Shown here one piece after another: positions 59,301 through 64,000 of a stretch of 64,000 bases of DNA; positions within the stretch are counted from its first letter, which is position 1, and every line of letters begins with the position of its first letter. The notes beneath the pieces were generated by a model. The model was given only the letters and a program-made list of their open reading frames with translations. It had not been told where the DNA came from and did no database searches. The stretch comes from Molanna angustata (lineage: Eukaryota > Arthropoda > Insecta > Trichoptera > Molannidae), in NCBI GenBank assembly GCA_963576475.1, contig OY754984.1, positions 19,369,215-19,433,214 on the forward strand, written 5' to 3'. The translations under genes were made by a program, and so were the position numbers.

Positions 59301-61455
59301 TTGTGTTTAGACAGTGATCAGGTAAACCAGCCGATAACAGATCGTAAGCCCTGTAGGTGCCTTGAGTTTCTGGTTCTCGTATAATATCCAACTTTGTCTA
59401 TTGAAATTTTTCATAAAATATCATTGACTCAAGACAGGGAATAAAACCCAATACATTGCATTTATGAATGTAAACCACTAATAAAATAGTCCTTAACTCG
59501 TGTCGTCTTTTGTGGTGTTTATATAAATCGATCATGGTTGAATACAACTCGGAGAATAAATGGACGAAACGCATCCTGTGTTGGTATCCTAGAACTAAAT
59601 TGTAAAACCCCAGACGATATTGAGAAAATGAGTCTACATTATGGAGTGGATGGCAACAGGCGCAAGAGGAGACTTACGTTCCAATACGTTTACAGCAGTC
59701 CACAAATTGATCTGTTCTTCCTGTTTCTTCAATACTCTAAAATAATCTCTGATGATTGTGAAAGGCAGGGTCTTGATCGAAACTACGTAGTTGAAGTACT
59801 CCTCGATCATCTCGTCAACCTTCTTGCAGTTGGAGACGGAGAGGTTCTCTGGTATGGAGGTGGCGCGGTACAGCAGAGGAGTTAAGTAGTTATGGTCGAA
59901 AGGGATCACATTGCACAGTTGTTTGAGAAGATCTAGTAAATATTTACCCTGAAAAATATTATAGAGATCAATATACAAGATTTGTATTTGTTCACACCGT
60001 TTAATTGATATTTAATAAAAATTATCAATATGCACTGCATTCGATGGATTGCGGTACCTTTGTGTATTGCCGGAAAAAGTAATGTGTTAAGCCAAGGGCC
60101 ATTGGCGTCAAGAGGCTTCTTCTGGGATTCATCATTATCATCCGCGATCCTCACCGCTTCTCATATCGCTGTTAAAAATAATCTGCTAGGGTACCTATCT
60201 ACTGTATATCAATAATATTTATTTTTATTTATTAAACTTTAGGTACAATACTGTGTACAATGGCGGTTTTATTGCCACAAGGCAATTTCTTCCAACCAAC
60301 CAAAGCAACGTGAGGTCATAGATAGTATAGTGGTAAGTATATTAAATTTATAAAAAACGAATAGAATATTAAGAGTAAATTCACAGCAACAAAGGAAGGA
60401 AGGAGATAGAGGTTGAGGGAGGGGATGGAGGATGGATATGGAGTGTCAGTTAAGAATTATTAGACAGGTAAAACAGCTTTAGTTTCTTTTTAAAAAGTTG
60501 AATCGATTGAGGCGTCATAGTATCATTACTTAAGGTGTTCCATAGTCTTGCTGATTGTACTTCAAAAGAGGAACTGAGAAATTCAGTAGAATGAATGGGG
60601 ATAGCTAGTGTGGTACGTTCAGCAGATCGAAGAGGCAGACCGTGATTTGACAAGAAAATAACCTTATTCACGCCTGTGAGTTGATGACCCCAAAAACAAA
60701 AGACTTCCCGCTTGTCATTTGGAAAAAAACCTATCATATTTTTACAGCGTCATTGTGACCGTTGCTAATATAATAAAATCTATCACCGCATAATTGTACA
60801 ATAACATCACAGTTTATAAATATATCAACAAAGTTTTTATTCGCTTCAACACCATCAAAAATGTATGCTCACATTGTGGGACATGAGTGTCTTCTGGCCA
60901 AGGATCTGCCAGCTTATTAAAGGTAAGTGCATTATTTCCTTTTGGCATATGAATATACGAGGTGTCCATAGTTATCGAACTGCAGTGCATAAAAATCTCA
61001 AACATAACATAACAATCAAATCAAATTATTGGCAAAGAAGACTATAATAATAGAGATGACCAGGATGAGGATTGGAATAAAATCCATTATAATTGAAATC
61101 TTATACTAAGAAAATTAGTGATCTTATACTAAGAAAATTAGTGGCATAGTTTACACAATTTGTTACAATTCATTTTGTTTAATCATCAAAAAAGCTATTT
61201 GATTTAAAATGATCACTTCTTTCTCAAGACAGATGACAACTGTCTCTATGGCAGTGCTCGGGGGAATGGGGAAGGAGAGTGGGGGGTTTATACCTATTTA
61301 TATAAAAAAAACTAATTTATTCCATAACATTACATAGTGCCACCTATCAATAATTTTGTGAATTAAATTGTTTACCTTATTAGGATTGTATAAATATGAT
61401 GTTAGTCCTGGTTTGTTTTGATGTACCACTTCATCATCTAAAACTAAATTGCCCC
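50340..61455 (-). CDS. Diverged ENTPD5/6 paralogue, probable pseudoenzyme, 7 exons seen, 5' partial
   Basis: Exons in gene order: 61455-61376, 59948-59678, 58295-58154, 57129-56983, 56114-55897, 53740-53577, 50432-50340 (TAA); 370 residues, no internal stop, GT-AG introns. Exon lengths 80, 142, 147, 218 and 164 and all phases equal those of the + strand gene; the second exon is 12 bp longer and the last 18 bp longer. Shared landmarks: KPGL, RAT, GLMA, RMD/EKCRDL, NVDQPWIC, DLT.IS.LL, WALGLAY and the C-lobe cysteines. Catalytic motifs are altered: ATAGLRLL is ATSIPENL, and LDLGGGSTQ is LDVDDNFAH (Asp kept, glycine loop and Gln lost). The ACR3 glutamate appears retained. The ACR1 exon was not found between 61456 and 64000; the matching intron of the other gene is 12.5 kb. 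Inference: folded but catalytically dead or retuned lumenal protein. Confidence 0.9.
50499..51178. mobile_element. Foldback element family T, copy 3, opposite orientation
   Basis: Same element reversed: the left end is GAGGGTGATTGCTGCC and the right end a C run. TTAA at 50495-50498 and 51179-51182. It lies in the last intron of the diverged ENTPD gene, about 65 bp upstream of its final exon's acceptor. Confidence 0.8.
51331..51708. mobile_element. 378-bp foldback MITE
   Basis: Inverted ends ACCCCCTATTCAGTAACTAT with arms of about 180 bp that also share TTACGGTCTTATTTCAG. If the ends are taken as CCCCC...GGGGG, TA flanks both sides. No coding capacity. Confidence 0.75.
51960..52215 (-). mobile_element. 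SINE-like family 4, antisense
   Basis: Reverse complement of the family at 11.5 kb over almost the full length, with the TGAA-type tail at the low-coordinate end. Confidence 0.6.
52320..52410 (+). mobile_element. SINE family 2, 3' end only
   Basis: GGTGCGTGTTAAATTAATAT and CTGTTAGTTGCCCAAAAAG match the family 2 3' terminus. Confidence 0.45.
52428..52466. mobile_element. MITE family M, solo right end
   Basis: GAGGGTTTTCATTCTACCAT then TTGACCGGACTTGCCCCCTG matches only the right terminus of family M. Confidence 0.5.
52540..53365 (+). repeat. Dispersed repeat R, copy interrupted by a TIR element
   Basis: Segments 52540-52592 and 53201-53365 align with 29755-29986; the 608-bp TIR element occupies the break. 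Confidence 0.65.
52593..53200. mobile_element. 608-bp terminal-inverted-repeat element, TATG target duplication
   Basis: Ends G(C/G)C(C/G)CGGTATTACAGTC are inverted, with TATG on both sides (52589-52592, 53201-53204). It interrupts a repeat whose uninterrupted relative is at 29755-29986, giving an empty-site comparison. Internal blocks ACTCAAG and CCGTATTACAGTGT are also inverted. No significant frame. Confidence 0.7.
54274..55746 (-). mobile_element. I/Ingi-like LINE 3' half: RNase H + zinc-binding tail, 13-bp target duplication
   Basis: One frame is open from 55733 to 54811, then continues past a single TAG to the end near 54500. RNase H motifs: IIYTDGSK, IFTAEGCAIM, IIFTDSLSFLK and LAWLPGHRGIAGNERADEMA. 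The Cys/His tail follows (DSPHCVCGSELGDANHLIME). A poly-A tract ends the element at about 54283-54274 (reverse strand). TATTGAAAGTGTT flanks both sides (54261-54273 and 55747-55759), proving an insertion of exactly this segment. The RT is missing by 5' truncation. It lies in an intron of the diverged ENTPD gene. Confidence 0.85.
56175..56705 (+). mobile_element. SINE-like family 4, two copies in series
   Basis: Copy one (56175-56400) is full-length without the TGAA tail; copy two (about 56480-56705) has the ATGAGGTTCACCACTCTGAA, GACGAGACTGGTGTGTGG and GATGGTATGAATGAATG blocks but carries an insertion near 56580-56650. Confidence 0.55.
56719..56943. mobile_element. 225-bp GC-richer MITE beside an ENTPD-paralogue exon
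   Basis: Ends CGG(T/C)TGTACACACTCG are inverted. It is markedly richer in GC than its surroundings. The right end stops about 37 bp from the splice donor of the exon at 56983-57129, so it sits at the very start of that intron. Confidence 0.55.
57518..57880. mobile_element. MITE family M, copy 4, split by a SINE
   Basis: Left half 57518-57647 (CGGGGGGACAAGTCCTGTC) and right half 57813-57880 (to GACTTGTCCCCCAG) enclose a tRNA-derived SINE. Lies in an intron of the diverged ENTPD gene. Confidence 0.65.
57648..57812 (+). mobile_element. SINE family 3 with a LINE-A-like 3' tail
   Basis: Truncated tRNA-like head (GGCGTCCTGGGCTCGATCCC), then CTCTAGGCTGGAAACACTGG and a tail GTTGGAAGAAATTGCCATAT resembling the 3' end of LINE family A. 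Inserted in a family M MITE. Confidence 0.65.
58427..59094 (-). mobile_element. hAT (ZBED-type) transposon relic with transposase C-terminus
   Basis: Ends CAGTGGTTCCCAAACTT and, reversed, CAGTGATCCACCACTGG. The 8-bp target duplication CTTTAGTA flanks it (58419-58426, 59095-59102). The reverse strand encodes the end of the transposase dimerisation domain: ELSCDGGLQEFWLKVKNEYP, KALLFLIPF, then CERGFSAMLIIKNKYRNKFN and DPDLLLKLSTTEPDISYLV, with the stop at 58604-58602. A 20-bp internal duplication near 58770 breaks the frame. The catalytic part is deleted. Confidence 0.85.
59103..59677. other. Intron of the diverged ENTPD gene between its ACR2-3 and ACR4 exons
   Basis: Contains the worn family Q repeat; the rest shows nothing recognised. 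Confidence 0.45.
59305..59475 (+). repeat. Dispersed repeat Q, worn copy
   Basis: AACCAGCCGATAACAGATCG and TAAGCCCTGTAGGTGCCTTG match family Q; the rest is diverged. Confidence 0.5.
60190..60775 (-). mobile_element. LINE family A C-terminal fragment and 3' tail
   Basis: An open stretch from 60737 to 60450 reads GVNKVIFLSNHGLPLRSAER, then FEVQSARLWNTLSNDTMTP and FKKKLKLFYL to a stop: the C-terminal domain of the family whose RT fragment lies at 0.9-2.0 kb. The tail (GGTTGGAAGAAATTGC) and an AATAAA-like terminus follow at 60305-60215. It is 5'-truncated and inserted upstream of an exon of the diverged ENTPD gene. Confidence 0.75.
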
Positions 61456-62815
61456 CTGAAAACAAAAGTGTAAACAATCGCTATGTGAAATTGTAAACTG
61501 GTAGTAATAAATATAATTTTTTTTTATTGACAAACATTTTTTTCAACATCTCAATAGAGACAAAGTTGGGATATTGTACCTACTTTTACCAATGTGTATG
61601 TAAATCGAATATTCTTTTTTAATTGCATGTATGCAAACATTGGATAGGTAAACAAGCCAAAAATGAAATAATATTTCTGGCGCAGTTCAGGGGTGACATC
61701 TGTGTGTGACACCGTCATCTCATTTATAAGGACTGTTGCTTTCATTGTTTACAAATAAAAATTAATTTCTCAATAGATGGTGTTACAAAAAGGTTTCTCC
61801 TTTACTCCATAGATGGCAATAGTAATAATGCATTATTTTCAGGTAAAATGTTACACACTATTCAAATATATAGAACTACCAAAAATTACATCGATAAGGG
61901 AACTCAATAAGAAGGCATAATTGGTGAATGTTGCGCAAGCGCATAAAGTGATCACGTAAACCAGCCGATGACAGGTCGTAAGCCCTGTAGGTGCCTCGAG
62001 TTCCTGGTTCTTCTACAATATCCCAACTTCGTCTCCATTGAGATGTTGAAATAAATGTTTGTCAATAAAAATATCATTTGACTCCCGAAAGGAAAAAAAA
62101 TCCAATGTTTGCGTATATGCAATTAAAAAAGAATATTCGATTTATTACATTTTTGTTAATTATCATCATTTTTTAAAACAACACGACAAAGAGACATATT
62201 ATATAAATACAGTAGAACTCCAACTATCTAGATTAGTTAGGACAGCACCTGCTCCAGATAACCTTTAATCTATGTATGTATATATTACTAGTGGACTCAA
62301 CAGACGTTGTTGACGTTGGTGTGGATTACCTTATAAAAGGAAGCATGGCACATGCGTGTATACCCAAATATCAGTCTTGCTAACTTAATAATTTCATAAA
62401 ATATTAAAAAATATAAAAAAAAACAGCAGACAGCGCGAGTGTTGAGAAAAACATCAAGTTTTAATGGTATAGCCATCATTGCATAATATTATGATATATC
62501 GAAAGCAATGTTGCCAGTATTCAAAATGCATATTCCGAAAATATTTATAACAGTTGATATTTTTATTATTCTTTTATTATATCAATGTATAAAATTCCTT
62601 TTTGTGAATCTAAACCATTCAGGGACTCACATAAATGCACATAAAGTTTCATCAAAATTGGTTCAGCCGTTTAGGAGTTCAGTGACATACACACATACAG
62701 AAGAATTATATATGTAAAGATTATGTGAAGCGAAAACTTTGAACCCCTTTTCAAGCAATCTGCGAGTTTGAGATTTGGTAGAGTGAAAAATATAAAAAAA
62801 TAATATATTATTAAT
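61456..62815. other. Intron upstream of the first visible exon of the diverged ENTPD gene
   Basis: Both strands were read for an apyrase motif 1 exon and none was seen. Holds repeat Q and, near 62330-62400, a trace of SINE-like family 4. Confidence 0.5.
61535..62150 (+). repeat. Dispersed repeat Q, copy 2, with inverted left end
   Basis: Right part matches copy 1. The left end (61535-61640) is an inverted copy of the right end (AATCGAATATTCTTTTTTAA, ATTGCATG, CAACATCTCAATAGAGA), so the family has foldback-type termini. Confidence 0.6.
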
Positions 62816-63826
62816 ACTAGTTGCATGTAACACATGAGATCCAACTGTCGATAGCGATAGTATGTATAGTTGAAGAATAAGTACCAAACTATAATCACAT
62901 AAATACAAATTATTTAATATTTTAAGATATTTGATTTTCTATACAACACATGTACCTACATATGTATGTATGTCAAGATAGGATAGTATGGAGGTCAGTC
63001 CTTTGATCCTACCCAGAATATGAAAACAGAATGATGGTATGTATGTTTGTTTGGAGATTAGTATCAAACAATTGAGTCTTCTGCGATATTGTGTGTAGGC
63101 GATTGCCATACAAATTGTATGAAGCAATGTCGTCACTAAATTCAATTTTTATAAAAATTATTAAAAAAAATTTGAGATGTGCTAATACAATGTAAATATT
63201 TTTTATAGAAAATTAAATTATCTAGTTGGGGTGTTTCGGCTTTTCTTGATATATTTAAAAAATTTGGAAATATAGGCAGTTAAACTCATAAATTTATCAT
63301 AAAAAAAATATTTTTCTTAATAAAAAATGTTTGAGAAACTCTGGATTTTTTTAAAAAAAACTTATTTGAGATTTTGTATTTGTCTATGTTTATACCAAAT
63401 TTCAGCGTTCTAGCTTTTATGGTTTCTGAGATATATGGAAAAATAAACCAAAATTTCAAAAGTTGATAACCCCTGACTGAAACAAAAATTTACATTTCTG
63501 AGTATAAAAGTTTTGTAGGCCTATAACTGTTTATATATTCTAAAAATTTGGGTTCTGTAAATTGAGCGGATCAAAAGTTATAAGGGGGGGACAGACACAC
63601 ACACACACCACACACACACACACAAAACTCACATAAAATGTTCTACTCCGAATTATGAGTAAATCCATGTATGGGAACATATATGCTGCGAGGCCTCTAG
63701 TTGGTGTTATTAGCATGCAAAAAGTCCACTACACCATACAAAATTTTCCTTCGTACACGCATCTTGGCTTAATAATGTCGATTCATTAAGAGAATTTAAT
63801 TCTCATGAACGAATCGACAGTTGGAA
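62816..63826 (+). mobile_element. Left arm of the 2.16-kb foldback family
   Basis: Almost collinear with 9906-10840, from ACTAGTTGCATGTAACAC to GAACGAATCGACAGTTGG. Both copies carry the stem-loop TGTCGATTCATT / GAACGAATCGACA near the end and a run before ACAGACA. The second arm is absent here. Confidence 0.65.
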
Positions 63827-63867
63827 TATATTATAATATATTATGTTTTTTATTTCATTATTTTATG

Positions 63868-64000
63868 TAGCTTCTCGGGCAACTAACAGGTATGATGTCA
63901 AATAATTATTTAACACGCACCCAATAAGAAGTTGCCACATTCTGGATACTTACGATATTAATTGACTCACAGATCCAGACTAAAACACAATTAAAATTGT
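63868..64000 (-). mobile_element. SINE family 2 body, antisense, running off the window
   Basis: The reverse strand contains CTGGATCTGTGAGTCAATTA and GAATGTGGCAACTTCTTATT, then GTTAGTTGCCCGAGAAGC, matching the family 2 body at 41.8 kb. Confidence 0.6.

Noticed and set aside
61456..64000. Search for a hidden ACR1 exon on the reverse strand
   Set aside because: No reverse-strand stretch encoding DAGS-like residues next to splice signals was seen.

Overview
The window is AT-rich eukaryotic nuclear DNA, most likely from an insect. It has spliceosomal introns, tRNA-derived SINEs, several LINE lineages, and mariner, hAT, piggyBac-type and PIF/Harbinger-type DNA elements. The order cannot be fixed from sequence alone; the repeat mix would fit Hemiptera or Lepidoptera. 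No rRNA, CRISPR array, bacterial operon or convincing functional tRNA gene was found.

Two host genes frame the window and point at each other. On the + strand, nine coding exons from 2162 to 34197 encode 448 residues of an ENTPD5/6-type nucleoside diphosphatase (GDA1/CD39 family) with an N-terminal membrane anchor and intact apyrase motifs; the exon with the start codon was not found. On the - strand, seven exons from 61455 down to 50340 encode a diverged paralogue with the same intron phases and, in five of the seven exons, the same length. It keeps the cysteines and C-terminal lobe but has lost the glycine-rich apyrase motifs 2 and 4. It looks like an expressed-type pseudoenzyme made by an inverted duplication. 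Its 5' end, where apyrase motif 1 should be, lies beyond the window or is lost.

Most of the rest is transposable-element sediment in introns and in the 16-kb gap between the two stop codons. The largest item is a PIF/Harbinger-like element (about 7.69-13.02 kb) in a 12.5-kb intron of the first gene. It carries an intact two-exon antisense MADF-BESS protein gene and a broken transposase. The intergenic gap holds a 5'-truncated LOA/I-like LINE (44.02-46.52 kb) whose RT and RNase H are nearly intact. Other items with supported boundaries are a mariner relic, a piggyBac-type element with TTAA ends inside a SINE, a three-copy TTAA-flanked foldback family, two other large foldbacks, a hAT relic with an 8-bp target duplication, and several MITEs. 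Some MITEs are split by later SINE or LINE insertions, so relative insertion order can be read.

Tandem arrays include a 94-bp satellite, a 20-bp minisatellite and a roughly 40-bp minisatellite whose last unit contains the splice acceptor of the catalytic-motif-4 exon. A GC-rich, coding-like island (4.83-5.31 kb) beside a perfect 38-bp palindrome is unexplained and is the most foreign-looking piece.
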